This document shows, one piece after another, positions 47,471 to 61,190 of a stretch of 64,000 bases of DNA. Position 1 is the stretch's first letter. The number at the start of each line of letters is the position of its first letter. The DNA lies in the NCBI RefSeq assembly GCF_023101765.2, contig NC_064226.1, forward strand, positions 12,593,251 through 12,657,250, given 5' to 3'. The notes under the pieces are model-generated. The model was not told the origin of the DNA and ran no database searches. It worked only from the letters and a program-made list of their open reading frames with translations. The DNA is from Spodoptera frugiperda (taxonomy: Eukaryota; Arthropoda; Insecta; Lepidoptera; Noctuidae). The translations under genes and the position numbers were made by a program.

Positions 47471-47739
47471 TGTAAATAAAATAAAACATACCATTGTAGT
47501 ATATAGGACATATTTATTGAGTGTCAAAGTTTTATCATTTGTTATTCATCTGTCGGGGTCACATCAATATTGATTGTACAAGTTGATAGGTAAGTCGGCT
47601 CTCTGGCGATTAATCAATTACTTCCAAAAGTAATCAATAACGAAGCGAGCGAGAGTGAAAAATTACCCTTTGTTGGCATTTCGTGTTTTTGGACATTTAT
47701 GTGTTTCCTAATAGTTGTTTCAATGTTTCAATAACCGCT

Positions 47740-48045
47740 ATGCTCACTTGTTTTCGGAACAAAATCGTTACTATGGAATAGTTTAAGTAAAAAGTTGATT
47801 AAATTCATTAAACATCTCAGTACGGTAGTAGAGGATGTAACGACGAATTTAGTGTTTTAAGTTTAAAGAAAATCAAAATTGATGTATAGGTTTAGGCACG
47901 TATGTAGGTACATTTGACGGAATGTGGACAGTAGCACATCTTACTCGCTCAGCTACATAGCTTCGTATCAGTGGAAACGGTTATATAGTTTAACCGCTTA
48001 GCTATTACATCTTCGTAGCATAGCTACATAGCACATCTATTCTTA
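47740..48045 (+). mobile_element. Abutting fragments of MITE G and MITE F
   Basis: 47740-47835 shares TTTTCGGAACAAAATCGTTA with repeat G. 47935-48045 shares GGTGGAAACGG-like and CATAGCTACATAGCACATCT wording with MITE F (17190). Confidence 0.5.
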
Positions 48046-49195
48046 ACTTTTTAAATACAAATTTTAGTTGACTCAGAATATAGAAAACTGGCAACATTGA
48101 ATTCGCAACGAAGGGACTGTTTACTTATGCATGTGCCCATCCTTCATAGAGTACGCCGGTTTAAGGCATTCCAACACCCTTTACCAGGGTTGTAACTTAG
48201 TTTGCTCCCTTAAACGAGGGTTGGAGAAAATCTGAAAATTCCTAGATGTATGAGGGTCGTGTGAACAGAATGTATGTGTATGGGTTATGTGAGGAAGGTA
48301 TGAGAGTGAGGATTTATGCAAGGATTGATCGCTTTGTTAAATGTGAGCTGTTGGTTTTTGGGATCTTGGATTAAAGGCAATTGTAAGTTCCAGATATTAA
48401 TGTTGAAAGCAGATGTCAAGTGCTATGTAGGTACTATCATTTGTACGTGCTAAAATTGTACATTATATTTATAGTAAAAAAAAAGGTAACACAGAATAAT
48501 GATCTATTATGTAACTAGAATTCTGGATACGTTGGTTTTGTCATTTCTTTTGATGATTGGATAAAGTTTTCATAAGGCGTCGAGCTTACTTCGAATAGTT
48601 AAACATTAAAGATTTTTAATTGTTAAAAAATATATTTTTGCTAGTTTTAATAATAACTAATGGTTACATTTTCATACTCTATCCCTACGTCACTTTTATC
48701 AAGAAAACCCACTTTTCGCGATAGAACAATAAAATAAAACGCTGTAGTAGTGTAGTTAACTTAATAACACATAGAACAATTAGTACATACATATTGATTC
48801 AGGTTAATAGGATTATATATTCATACGAATAAAAGGTTATTCATAATATATGCCTAACTACACATCAAAAGACGACAGCTATCGTATCGGATTTTCAACC
48901 TTACTCTTCTTGTTATAAAACGCAAAATCTAATACGGTATTTTGCCAGTTTAGTATAGGTTGATGTGCGGCTGTCTGTAGACGTAGTGTAGAAAGTAATT
49001 TACATGGAAATAAGTTATTTTATAAGGCATCTCTACTGCGCTTACAACGTTAGGGATTTAAATAAAACGTAATTTGTGTCTATAACTTTGAGGTAGTAAT
49101 TATACAGGGCACAAAGGATTTCATTACTACATACTGTGTATATTATGTGTGTAGGTCTGTGTGTATTTATTTATTATAGTTGAGCATTAATCTTG
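48046..49195. other. Intergenic, no gene seen
   Basis: AT-rich, with no coding signal or recognised repeat. Confidence 0.4.
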
Positions 49196-49376
49196 TCTCA
49201 AAATTCCAGAATTTTAACCTGGTATAACCTGGGTGTCTTCAAGGCCCGAGTGAATAGGTTGCTTATGGGCAGACGTGCTCCACCGTAGGCCGCATCATCA
49301 CTTACCATCAGGTGAGATAGCGGTCAAACGTCGACCCATTAAATGTAAAAAAAAAAAAAAAAAAAAGAATTTGAAC
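49196..49376 (+). repeat. Truncated LINE 3' end with poly(A)
   Basis: Contains GGGCAGACGTGCTCCACCGT, CATCACTTACCATCAGGTGA and CGGTCAAACG, the usual 3' end of a lepidopteran LINE. A run of about 20 A follows. Confidence 0.55.
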
Positions 49377-49510
49377 AACATTTTTGTTGTTTTCATATAA
49401 CATTTTAGGGATTTTTCGTAGGTTCTTTTTACTGTCGTTGACTTAAATAAGTATTAAGTTTCCAATTCAAGAAGAAGATATGTTTTTAATTTTACTGTTT
49501 TTTTTTTTTG

Positions 49511-49663
49511 AGGGGGGAAAATCAAACAATGACTTTTCTCGCTTTGGGCGAGGCGAGAGGGAGTGTCAAACTCTTACTGACTAAAAACCACACCGTTCCT
49601 ACTCCTGCTTTTCGAGCCGGAGTCCTGGTAAACCCGATAGGCATTTCCCAGCTCCAGATCAGG
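49511..49663 (-). repeat. Repeat family A, copy 3
   Basis: Near-complete copy in reverse, from GGGGGGAAAATC to the CCCAGCTCCAGATCA end. Confidence 0.75.
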
Positions 49664-50378
49664 CATCCGCCCTACTGCGCCCCATCTGTGGTATTTTACT
49701 GCATACAAATTACACTTTATCTACGTGTAATTATTACATATACAATAAATACATTGCATATCACAAAGTATTCGTTTTCTTTCTTCTCGTCTTCAATTTC
49801 ATCTGTTTAAAAATTCCGCGCCCCAAATTCAAAACGATTTAATCAAAAACGCTTCCGAAGTACGCTTCCGAAGTTTGATTGGAAGTTGAAACAGATGAAT
49901 CAGGAATGAACACCCGGAACATAGTAACATAGTACGGGGCTACGGTATCATTCATCAAAGATTTGTCAAACTCCTCCGATCGTACGATCTTTGACAGTTC
50001 TTTTCTATTTTCAATGATTAATGTCTAGATTTGGAAGCAGAAAGTTTAGGCGATTACGTTTACCTGATATGGCTAGGTATAACTTAGGTATTTTATTAAT
50101 TTTCTAACAATGGATACCTCGTCAAGCTGTGTAGTAGTAGTCATACTAGCCGACTAATTACATTTGACAGAGGCTGTGCAGTAGTGCTCACTGAAAGTTT
50201 TAAACTGCAATTATTTCTAACACGCCTACCTAGTGCAGAGATTATAATAAACCCTAGTAATAAAATTTCTTCTCTATCGTTTCGCTCTTGGCAGAGCGGT
50301 CGTGATCACGTTGCCGTAGACGACCAGTTGGAATCGGAAAGATAAAACTCATTAGTTGGGCCCCCAGTTACGAGATTA
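49664..50378. other. Spacer before the satellite, no gene seen
   Basis: No coding signal. GCTTCCGAAGT occurs twice within 20 bp at about 49850-49875. Confidence 0.4.
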
Positions 50379-51055
50379 CGCTACGTTCTACACTGTACTC
50401 AATACGCTGTCAGCGCTACGCTCTACGGGACGCTCTACGCGCAATGCTCTGCGCGCTACGCTCTACGCGCTACGCGCTAGTTTACGGCTACGTTCTACGC
50501 GCTACGCTCTACGGGTACGTCTAAACGTGCTACGCTACGCGATACGCTCTACGCGATAGCTCTAGCCCTACGCGATACGACGCGACGCTCTACGCGATAC
50601 GTTCTACGCGATACGCTCTACGCGATACGCTCTACGCGATACGCTCTACGCGATACGCTCTACGCGATACGCTCTACGCGATACGCTCTACGCGATACGC
50701 TCTACGCGATACGCTCTACGCGATACGCTCTACGCGATACGCTCTACGCGATACGCTCTACGCGATACGCTCTACGCGATACGCTCTACGCGATACGCTC
50801 TACGCGATACGCTCTACGCGATACGCTCTACGCGATACGCTCTACGCGATACGCTCTACGCGATACGCTCTACGCGATACGCTCTACGCGGTACGCTCTA
50901 CGCGATACGCTCTACGCGGTACGCTCTACGCGATACGCTCTACGCGGTACGCTCTACGCGATACGCTCTACGCGATACGCTCTACGCGATACGCTCTACG
51001 CGATACGCTCTACGCGATACGCTCTACGCGCTACGCTCTACGCGCTACGCTCTAC
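50379..51055. repeat. 14-bp CpG-rich tandem satellite (unit GCTCTACGCGATAC)
   Basis: From 50587 to 51048 the unit repeats 33 times in strict 14-bp register with no indel. Left of this, 50379-50586 is a degenerate version with altered spacing. Variants are positional: the A at unit position 11 becomes G in units starting 50881, 50909 and 50937 (a 28-bp higher-order pattern) and C in the last units (51021, 51035). Each unit has three CpGs. On the plus strand it has no stop in any frame, but it also lacks an ATG, so it is not a gene. Confidence 0.95.
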
Positions 51056-54000
51056 GGCTGTACTGTAGTACTACTGTAGTATTTTTCCGCAATTAAAAAA
51101 AGACTAGAACTTATAGATCGCCAGCCTAAGTTCTAAACCATATGTGTGATATTTGTATATTATAAACCACACAAAAATCAAAGAATAAATACGAAAATAT
51201 TCATATCTCTTTCGAATGGTAGTGAAGCAGAAAGTTAATAAAGTTGAGGAGGTTTCAAAGCGATTGTGGTTCCCGGGTCGACCACGCCGGATAGTTTCAG
51301 CGAACTATTTAGCTGGGCCAAGGGTTTTTCTTACTTGTATTTACTTTACTTATCGATTAGTAAATCTGTTAGGATTAGTTTGTGGTAGTTAAGTGTTGTA
51401 TTGGGCTGTGATTTAGATTAAAGCAGTTATATAATTTGGCTTCGTATTCAATGATTTGTTAATAAAAAGATAGCTTAGAAATATTTATTATTATCTTCTG
51501 TGCCAGTTCCGCTCCGCATCTGCTTACAGTATCTTATGTACCTAATAAATCTTCTTCACAAAATTCCATCACATCAAACTTGGGAGCATAAAATGAAAGA
51601 AAGAAAAAAATGGAGTATCTAAACAATTTATTATCGACGTTAGAACGGATCAATCTTCGTAAATAAATTGAATACTCCCACGTCACGAGTCTAATGTATT
51701 AAAGATTTGAGCGATAGATTATCACAGTCTTCTAACACAAAGACTAACTTTCGTAAAACAATATCTAAGAGACCTGTAGGTGTCAGCACATCAAAATACC
51801 CTTACCACCAATTTTCTGTGTTGCATTTCTAACCTTATTACAAGGTGGCAAGGTTGGAAATCTAAGAAAGATGTCTGATAGTGTTGTATAACTTGATGTG
51901 AGACCTTCTGTAGCCAAAATCTGCATAATATTCTAAGTATATAGTATAGTAGGACGAGCGCCCACTAATACTCTGAAAGTTGGTCTCGACAGTTCGCCCA
52001 CAGAGCATAGTTTTAGACATTGTCGATTTAATATTATATTCAGTTTTAGTTATTTTTAAAGTTGTCTGTTAGACTATGTATGATGTTTAAAATATAAGTT
52101 TTGAAACCAACTCGGGGTAAATTAATTTTAATATGCTCAATTGTAATAGTAGAGTTACCTACTCATTGACTTTAGTACTTCAGCCTTTTAAGACAATATC
52201 TTAAATGATAATAAATATGCGTTGTAATACTACCGCAAGAGTCAAATAAAACCTATGAAAAGTAAAATATAACCTAGAAAATAAGTTTTTCATTGACCAA
52301 ATAGGTTTCTATTTACTCTTCGATAAAATGTCTTGACCATTACGTTATTTAGTTACATCTAACGTTTGCTACGTGTATTTCTATAGACAGAACGAACCAA
52401 ACTCGATTTATTGGTCACAATCCAATTCTAAGCGTGGGACTCCGGATTTTCATCCGAAAAGTCCAATTGCAGTTCCGACTCGAGCCTCGATCGATCGGAT
52501 CGAATCAGGCTTTTCGAGTATTTCCCGTACATTTATCTAGAACGCTATATTTTCACAGCAATATTGAAATAGGGATGTTGAATTTTTTATATGTTTTAGG
52601 CAGTAGATCTGTACATAGTCAGAAATGTCAATAAAGAATGTTGTTGTGTCTTTTATTTTGAAGAGGGATGTGTTAGAATGGAGGGATGAGTTACTATGTG
52701 TCTATTTGTTATGTTTGATTTAGAACCTTGAGTTATAAGTATTATATGTATTCTGAACTACAAGTTTAAACATTGTTAAATATATAGGTATAATTGTTTG
52801 AACATCTATCGTATGTTACCTTTATTCTAAATAAATTTTATTATTTCCTAAATAAAAAGCAAAACAGTTCGTATAAGTAGCTGGATATTGTAGGTACTTG
52901 CGTACTCGTTCAGCTCGCTAATGAGACTACTAGAGGCCACTAGCTGGGGAAGTATTCTCGCCGGGAAATGCGAACAGAATTGCGTACAGAAGTAGCAGCA
53001 GTCGCCATTACGGGCCATTGTCTACCGGCGCAGCCACTACCACCCACCTCACTTAACTTTTACAACTGCCACGAAATGACTAGCAACATTTTTGTTTACA
53101 TTTTTCTCTCCCTCGTGATCACGAAGCCAGTATACACTTTTGATTAATTAAATATACGTAATTCTGTTACGTCACTCGCTCCTTTTCGTTCTCCAAAACT
53201 AAAAACGGACCAGAATTTCATGACAGTTTGGTAATTAATTCCAATTGGCGCTGAATTCAATTAACGCTGTTGTGTAGAAGCATCTCATGACGAGACACTG
53301 CTCAGAATTTTTAATAGGCACCTATATATCCATTGAAGAAAATATGAATTATGAGGGTTTTATTCGGTTTAGATCTTTTAATACATTGAGGAGTCTGTAT
53401 ATTGTATATTGGACGTTATTTATCGCGGGTTCGACCGCCCGGAAAGAAATTAATTTGTGTACAACCCCCTGCGAGCTGGTATGTTTTATGGTCCCTCGGG
53501 AGCCGGCGGGTATCTTCGCGAATCTGTTTTAAACCGTAAGATTTCCCAAGTATTTTTGAGTGCCGTACTTTATACCTTTGCGGGAAATGTGGTTAAACTT
53601 TTGGCATCGCTTTGCTTATTTAATTTTATGAATGTGATGAGTTTTATTAAATTTGCTCTTTTTGGTTTAAGTCAAAATGGTTTTAGTGGACAATGTTTCA
53701 CGTTGACGCATGTCTGAAGTCCATTAACGGATTACTAACGACTTTGGACGGTCGGCTGCTATATTAGCCACACTTAAATGCCACCACTCTATTCAAGTGA
53801 TGAACGATTAAGTGTCGCCTCTATGGATCGTTACGTAAAGTGTTCCACGAAGATTCATACCTAGGCACCTATTCTACTTATATTTGTTGAAAATATCTAT
53901 GAAATTCGCTTAGTAAATTTGGATATTATAAAGGGGCTTTTAACTATTTGAATGTAGATGCATAAATCATAGGTAATATTCGATTTAAAAACTCTTTTCA

Positions 54001-55884
54001 TATTTACTAAGTAGATTATTTTTGCATATAAAATAGTTTAGTGATAATTTGTGCAAAGTAGATATTTAGTTGCATTTCTCATATAATATCAAATCCTAAC
54101 GTGATGGAACATGAAATATCCGAATTAAACGACTAAATACCTCTTGACCTCTAACCATAATAGCCTGCATAACTAACATGACGTAGTGTGATCTATCTGC
54201 TCTATGCGTACACATTACAGGGGCCGTAACCTCTCACGTGGAAAAATTGCGAGACCCTTTATAGCTTGCCGGACCACGGCAGTTCTAACACTATTACGTC
54301 CGAAAGCCAATATTAATAACTTAAACTTACTAAGAAAAACAACTAACTTACTGTATTTCAAAAAGGTCAGATCGGTGTCAAATATTTTTTTGTAACGCCG
54401 GGTCAGCCGGGTCACACAAAACAAAGAGGTTTAATGCGGGACTATATTAATATTATGTTACCATAAACACGCAAGTCTAATGTTGAGTTATTTTCGTCGC
54501 CATGTGATCGTAATCTTAGCATTAAATGTGGTTTTACTGTTTCCGCTGAAGGCGCTCGCGCGGACTGAATCAGCCGTGGCCAGGCCAGTTAGTTTCGTTT
54601 ATCCTTTGTGTTTGCTAATAAAAGAGGTTTTGTTTGCTTCTCGTTAGAACTTATAAAAGAAAGGGTTCGTTTTTAGGGCCAGTTCCTTTTTTTTAGAAGA
54701 CACAGATTTAATAAAGTTCTACAGATTATTTGACGTGGCCGTATATGGTTTCCTGAAAAATGTTCCGCATTTTCATAAGTTATTCCAGTCGCGTAGTCGG
54801 GAACATCTTAAATATCACTTTGTTATGTAAACATAAAAGGTAAATAGGCAATGTGGCCATTAGAATACGGATGAGATCGTAGAAAGTTCCTCTACGTATA
54901 TGGGTAGCAATAAAAATCATAACAAAGACATTTCGAGAATTTTGCGTGAAGGAAGATTCCCCTTGTAACTTTGAAAACACAACATTAAGCCCGGGAGTTC
55001 CCAACCTTTTAGCAAGTTATGGCGTAACAAATTGTGCGATTAAACTAATTGAACCGTTTGGGTGAGTCGGACATAATGTACGCTTGTACTCAGCCCCCAG
55101 GAGCCAAGTGTAATTTCCCGTAATAGACCCTTCTGTACGTTTCCGCGTAATTAATATTATAACACGTGCCGAAGTCAATCACAACTTCTGAATAGAGCGC
55201 CTGTATTCCTGTATATAATTCAATGCTCTGTTGTTATTTTTTCATCACGTTTTCGACCGCGCGTTCAAACTTTTGATTTTCCGCATTCATAATTTAGAGC
55301 AACTAGGGAGTGAAAAAGTTTCTATAAATTAGTCGAGTCGCCCCCGAGAGTGAGAGCTTAGCATATTTTTTAATTTCCGAGCTGTAATTTGCATAAGTAC
55401 TGTTAGAAGTTTTATTCTTTTAGGCGAAAGAGCAAATGTTACAAAGCCATCTGTTTCAATGTTTAATCACGAAAATTTTCGTATTATTTTTTAATTCCGA
55501 GTTAGGTATATTTGAATAATAAATCGTTTCCTGGACGTTTGTTGACACGTCACATATTTGAGTAACAAATGTTTCGTGCTATAAACGATAAAAACAAAAA
55601 TGGGTTCTTGTTTATCTACCGACCTTCTGTAACGGGGCACAATTTGAACAAACGAACAACAGAATCGTGAAAATTGGAATAAAATACGAATTAGTGTCCC
55701 TCTCTCTGATTGCAGGAAATTATGAAGGAAAACAGAAAGTTTGGAACAGATTGGAATTAATGTTGATGCTATTAGAGATAGGAGATTTAGGAAAGTGGAT
55801 GATTTAGTGTTCAGACACGTTTCTAAATCGGACTGGGGGATTAAGCTAATGAAAGTAATTATGATAAAGGGAGGAATCGAAATG
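51056..55884. other. Repeat-poor intergenic region, no gene seen
   Basis: No convincing exon on either strand and few recognisable repeats. Local GC-richer patches lie at 52425-52520, 52950-53050 (with GCCATTAC at about 53004) and 54180-54260. Confidence 0.4.
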
Positions 55885-56195
55885 TTTGTCTTACTGTATT
55901 CCGGCTGCTGTAAGTGCGGGTCTGCGGACGGAGAGCAAGGGTAGCTCACTGCCCGACCAGAATCAGACCCGTGCATACGATGCATCACATTTCGCGCGCG
56001 CCTCAAAGAGCCATCAGCCATGGTCTATCAGCAGGACTGATGCTAGATCCAGAGCTGCGTACTACCTAGCTGGTTTACCAGGATTCCGACACGAAAAGCA
56101 GGAGTAGGAACGGTTTTTTAGTTAGTAAGAATAAGACACTCCCTATAACCTCGCCCAAGGCGGAAGAAGTCATTAGATAATTTTCTCCATCAAAA
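55885..56195 (+). repeat. Composite repeat: GC-rich lead plus repeat family A copy 4
   Basis: 56040-56195 is family A (ATCCAGAGCTGCGTACTACC ... CGGAAGAAGTCATTAGATAA). The lead at 55885-56040 (CTGCGGACGGAGAGCAAGGG, TGCATACGATGCATCACATT) has repeat-like wording and runs straight into it. Confidence 0.55.
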
Positions 56196-58220
56196 AAAGT
56201 CGTACTGTATAATGTTTCAGATTTATAGTATCATAACTAAAAGATTTCCTTCCATGCATTTTGTTCTTATACATTATTGTTCGGAGTGATCCCGGAGTAT
56301 TTGGCGAGACACTTCGGATATCCGAGCACAATATAACGGTCTCAATGGCACTAGATTTAGTGCCTACATTTATTAACTACGAAGAGGAACAGTGTAATAT
56401 AAGCTATATTATTGTATATATTAGATATATATTCGATTCTCATGTACAAGTGGGAAAGAACTTTTCGCCTTATCCTTAAGGTAAATCCTTAGACTTTTTC
56501 CTCCGTTGACTCAAGCGATTCGCGGCATTACATACATCTGTTATAGGCGATTTAACAGAACTTCGATTCGACACATGCGACTAACTACACACTCGAACGT
56601 TTGAATTGAGGAAGCGATTGAACACACGTATGTTTAGTACGGACCACTTCATACATTGTTATAGAGATGGTTTTATCCCAAAACCGTAATTATCCTTTAT
56701 CGTTACACCATCGTACCTGAGGGGACTTCATCCTGGCGAGTTTATCAAAGATTATAAAATTTCCACTCGAAATTGAGACAGGCCTGCAATGGGGCCACCT
56801 GGTGTTAAGTGGCTACCCAAGGGTAGCGGACCTTCCCTAATTGTTGAGTGATACACCCTAAGGGCCACCCTAAAAATAGGACGGCCTTCAGTACCAACCA
56901 CCTCTTTCTATCTATTTTAAGAAACTTTTGCTAACTTTTCCTTTAAATTTATCAGAGGTACATTAAACTCACGTAGGTTTCAAGGTCACCGAAAGTATGT
57001 TAGGAGTCTTACAAAAATAGGTAAAATACTTCGACTCTCATCCGCTCATTAAAGGCTCGAGAGAAATTAAATACTTGGTTCGGCGATGAGCCATCAGAAT
57101 TTAATATTCAGTCCCGAAATTAATTCTGACGTGGCCACCGGTCCAGGTCGTTAAGATGACACGACCTAGACAAGGCTACAAAGCCTTCAGTCAAATAGCT
57201 TAGCAAGCTTTCAGAGTTTCAGTTAAGATGATTTATTACGAGGGACTCTCGGGGTTTGTTAGCGGTAACAGCTATTACAGGCACAATGGCGGCCAGATTG
57301 CATTTCGGAATTTTAATTTAAACGTAACATATTGTGGGATCTGCAAGCGACGTTATGTGATGACGTAATTGTTCCACTAACAAAACATTGTCGTATTTAT
57401 ATTGAAGTTTATAACAACAATTAACTGTTTGCTTGTGAACTCTGTATGAAAATATGATTTTAATTAAACGTTCGGTGTATTTTTTTACGTACACTTTACG
57501 GAAAATCAACGTGTGCTACTTTAAAATATGTATTTACTACTACCGTTTAACGTGTTGACATAATAAGACAAAAACAACGAAAAGCAAAATGCTTTCAATA
57601 AATTTCATGAAATTCCCATTATTATCCATGCCCATACGCAAACTATTAACCTTATTTAAAAACTCAAATTCAAACTAAATAAATAAATACCTATTATTTT
57701 AATTTATTAAAATGTGTGTTACACGCTCACTACAGCATCTATTCCCAGCACAAATGTACCAGGCACTCATAAAACGCGAATAGCATTTCGTTTTTAATTT
57801 TCAACAAAATTCGAAATATGAAATGCTCTGTTGATATTTCACGGTCGATTTAAGTGACGTCAGCTGCAACCCTTCCACCTCGTTTCACCCTCGCACTACG
57901 CAAATGTTCCATAGAACACATTTTACTTCCCGAACAAATTTTATTTTGCAAGGGTGGATCACGGTGGATCCTTGGGTCTTGGGATTCTTTGTTTTTTTTT
58001 CTGAAATTGGCGGATTATAAAATATACACCTCGTTTCGTTGGATATTGGGGACTATTGACCACGGTTTGGGGCGCAGGAAAATTGTCAAGTAAGGTAAGT
58101 ACTACCGTAAGTAGTATTACCGTATATTTCTGTGTCGTGTCTGTTATGATCCGAGATGTATTATAACATGCTTGATACCTATATCACACGGTCTGTAGGT
58201 ACCTATATCGCTGTGTGGCT
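56196..58220. other. Intergenic, no gene seen
   Basis: Mixed composition with no coding structure on either strand. Confidence 0.4.
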
Positions 58221-58370
58221 GATCCGGAGCTGCGGACTACCTAGCAGGTTTACCGGGGCTCCGGCTAGAAAAGCAGGAGTAGGAACGAGGTGGTTTTTAG
58301 TCAGTAAGAGTCTGACACTGCCTCTCGCCTCACCCAAGGCGGGAGAAGTCATTGGATGATTTTCCCCTTT
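58221..58370 (+). repeat. Repeat family A, copy 5, most complete
   Basis: Runs from GATCCGGAGCTGCGGACTAC to GAAGTCATTGGATGATTTTC CCC, the cleanest copy in the window. Confidence 0.8.
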
Positions 58371-58774
58371 TAAAAACAACACTGTGGCTATCAGATAACA
58401 AATAAAAAAGTATTTCGTTCTACGAAAATAACAGCCACGGGGGTGATTCTATCTGTATGTGTAATCCAACTACTTCTGAAGGTGTGAAAGTTTATGATGG
58501 ATGAGTATTTGTTTCTCTTTTATATGTATAACACCTTGTTTGCACAAACAGATGGTTAAGATACATTTGGAATACATAGTAACTTTATAAGTAAAGGTAT
58601 CCTTAAAACAAAGACTGCAATACGAGGCAACTTTGTAAGCTTTAAGACACATTAAAACTGATGAATCTCCGCTGTTTGACCACTCAGTACTTTCTCAACA
58701 ATGTACAGAATTATTGCAAGAATATATCTTGCAATACAACGAATAGTTTTTTTATGGTTTATGGTTTTAAGCCG

Positions 58775-58920
58775 GTAAAGTTATAAGCCGGAGCAGACGA
58801 ATCTCCTGATGGTAAGCAATCACCGCCGCTAATGGACACCCGAAACACCAGAGGAGTTACAAGTGCATTGCTGGCCTTTTGGGGGTTAAGAATTAAAGGA
58901 TTGTTGGGGGATCGGTAGTA
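58775..58920 (+). repeat. Repeat family C, copy 4 (3' truncated)
   Basis: GATGGTAAGCAATCACCGCC, GAAACACCAGAGGAGTTACA and CCTTTTGGGGGTTAAGAATT are shared with the other C copies. It ends after the GTTGGGGGATCGG block. Confidence 0.7.
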
Positions 58921-59689
58921 CAAATTCTGTCTTATATTAAGTATCTTTACAGAGAGCTAATAAATCGACACCAAGCTAAATAGAGACCAAACATCGACCA
59001 ATTAACTATAAAAGAAAATCTGATACAGTTAAAACATTGAACGTCGTGGTGGTCACCGGTGTCCGACATTAGCGGTGGATTTGCCTTCAACAGTTTTCTA
59101 TTGGCAGTTAAAGACTTAATAGAGCCTCACTTTAAAGTAATGCTCACGAATTATATGGCATTCTGCAGAATAGTTGCCAGATATATTCGTATACGCTATG
59201 AATACATATACAATACACCAATCTCCGTCCGTAGTACATGGCAAAGTGGATTGTCTGTGCTGGTTTTGGATGCAGTTAGTGTTGCTAGGAATTTCGGGCA
59301 CTACAATGAAGTGGTTATGCATAGTCGGCGAGATAATTTATATGACTTCACCCATCTGAGATGCGAAACGTTTTGCAACGATTTATTGCTGTGCCCGAGT
59401 ATAGGATATGTTTTTGTTGACAAAAAATTGTGAGTCGGGTTTTATGACTCTTGTTGTTGAAATTGAGTATTTATGTATGTTTTTGTAATTATAACTAAGT
59501 TTTGGTTAGTTTTTGTAGGAGATAAGAGATATAGCATGTATTTCAATGGGGTATAATTTATTGATTGTGTTTTACTTAACTTGAAAGGTTATTTTGATTA
59601 TCTATCGCTATTTGAGTAAGCAATAGTCATTTGATTAGTATAGTTGAAGTAATCGAAACAATGTAACCATGAGTTGTATTGTGAATCTG
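58921..59689. other. Intergenic with one unexplained open frame
   Basis: A 124-codon plus-strand frame (59059-59433) has no domain I recognise, no splice context and ordinary AT-rich codon use. I do not call it a gene. Confidence 0.35.
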
Positions 59690-59880
59690 ATTGGAAAAGA
59701 GTAACCTATGGAGTTTCTTGCTTGTTCTTCTCCATAGGAATCTACACTTTGGAACGAGCAAATAGCTTCACTAGAGGACTGACTGACAGACTGACGTTAT
59801 TAATATTATTATATTTGCTTTGATGTTCAAAAGTGCCTTCCTGGTCTAATTGAAATAAATAATTTTGACTTTGACTTTGA
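59690..59880 (+). repeat. LINE family D 3' tail, diverged copy
   Basis: Shares TGTTCTTCTCCA, CACTTTGGAACGAGC, the ACTGACAGACTGACG block and the ATTGAAATAAAT ... TTTGACTTTGAC end with the element at 43136-47036. Confidence 0.65.
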
Positions 59881-60455
59881 TTTGGTTTTCGCAAAAATAT
59901 GTATAGATGTTAATTTCTAAACTACAATAAATAAACTCCTACATAAGCTGCACGTAAGAAAATAAACTTAATTTCTAACAAACATAATTTTCCAAGTGAA
60001 GGGAAACCACTGGAGAGTAGTTTGCACAATCTATAGCTCCGTGATAGGGAACACTGAACAATTAAAGTAAAGGACTTCTTTCAGTTCCAATTAAAGTGTC
60101 TCCAGCATGACCAACTGTGGGAACAGCTGCACTATCTATAGTACTATACATATTATATTTATGCTATGTTATCTTCACTCGTAATATGTAGTGGGATTAT
60201 AAAAAGTACTCTATGTAGAAGATGCCCAAAGAATAGTTTTCATGCAAAAATGTGTGGGCGCAGGATTACGTGTTAATTGGAAGCGCACCAGTAATTTATA
60301 ATGTAGACCACGAAAGAAAAATCCAAGTGTGGGACAATGTTGAAAAAAAAGATGTCCTGCGTCATTAACATTGTAAAAGAAATTCTTCAGATGTTTCTAT
60401 TCTATTATAACGTCGCGCATTTTATTCTCTCATAGAGTAGGTATAGATTTTTTTT

Positions 60456-60607
60456 AAGGGGGGAAAGTCATCCAATGACTTCTCTCGCCTAGGGCGAGGC
60501 GACAGGGAGTGTCAGACTTTTACTGACTAAAAGCCACTTCGTTCCTACTTCTGCCCTTCGAGCCGGGTACCCGGTAAACCCGCTAGGTAGTCCGCAGCTC
60601 CGGATGA
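60456..60607 (-). repeat. Repeat family A, copy 6
   Basis: Complete reverse copy, from TTAAGGGGGGAAAGTCATCC to GGTAGTCCGCAGCTCCGGAT. Confidence 0.8.
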
Positions 60608-60942
60608 GTAGGTATAGGTGCACCCACAGAACAGAGAAAAAGAAGGGTGCACCGCACAGATACAATATAACCTCCATTTTTCACGACGTGATGAGTCCTA
60701 TAATCAGCTAAATAGTTTTCACACAGCTATTCACAAAATTAACTTGCAGCGATTTATCTCGGTCCTTCAGACTGCGAGCGCCGGCCATTTTTAGTGCTTA
60801 GTCACACAAGAGTACACAAACTGTAGTTGGTAAACAAAGTGAGCTTAACTAAACGTTCCCCGGCGATAACGTTAATATTATGATGCAGTTATATTTTTAA
60901 TTTTGTTGGTAAACCTGTTGGCGATGTTGGGGATAATTCAAA

Positions 60943-61190
60943 TGTGGGAGAGCCATGCTTCGGCACGAATGGGCTGGCTCGACCGGAGTGATACCACGGC
61001 CTCACCGAAAATCGACGTGAAACAACGCTTGCATTGTGTGAGTGAGGTTACCGGAGGCCCAATTCCCCCCTCCCAATCTCCGATTCCCCAACAACCCTTA
61101 AATTCCTAACCCCCAAAAGCCCGGCAACGCACTTGTAACGCCTCTGGTGTCAAGTGCCCATGGGCGGCGGCGATTGCTTACCATCAAGTG
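60943..61190 (-). repeat. Repeat family C, copy 5, near full length
   Basis: The reverse copy includes the GGGAGAGCCATGCTTCGGCA end, the CACGGCCTCACCG and GAGGTTACCGGAGGCCCAAT blocks and the ACGCCTCTGGTGT start. About 250 bp, noncoding. Confidence 0.8.

Noticed and set aside
50379..51055. CRISPR-like array or repetitive protein gene
   Set aside because: There are no spacers between the units, the host is an animal, and the open frames lack any ATG.
55491..56021. 176-codon minus-strand open frame
   Set aside because: Its N-terminal part is translated from a repeat-like lead adjoining repeat family A, and the rest is AT-rich with no domain.
59059..59433. 124-codon plus-strand open frame
   Set aside because: No recognised domain, no splice context and no promoter; flanked by a repeat C copy and a LINE tail. 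Kept only as an unexplained frame.
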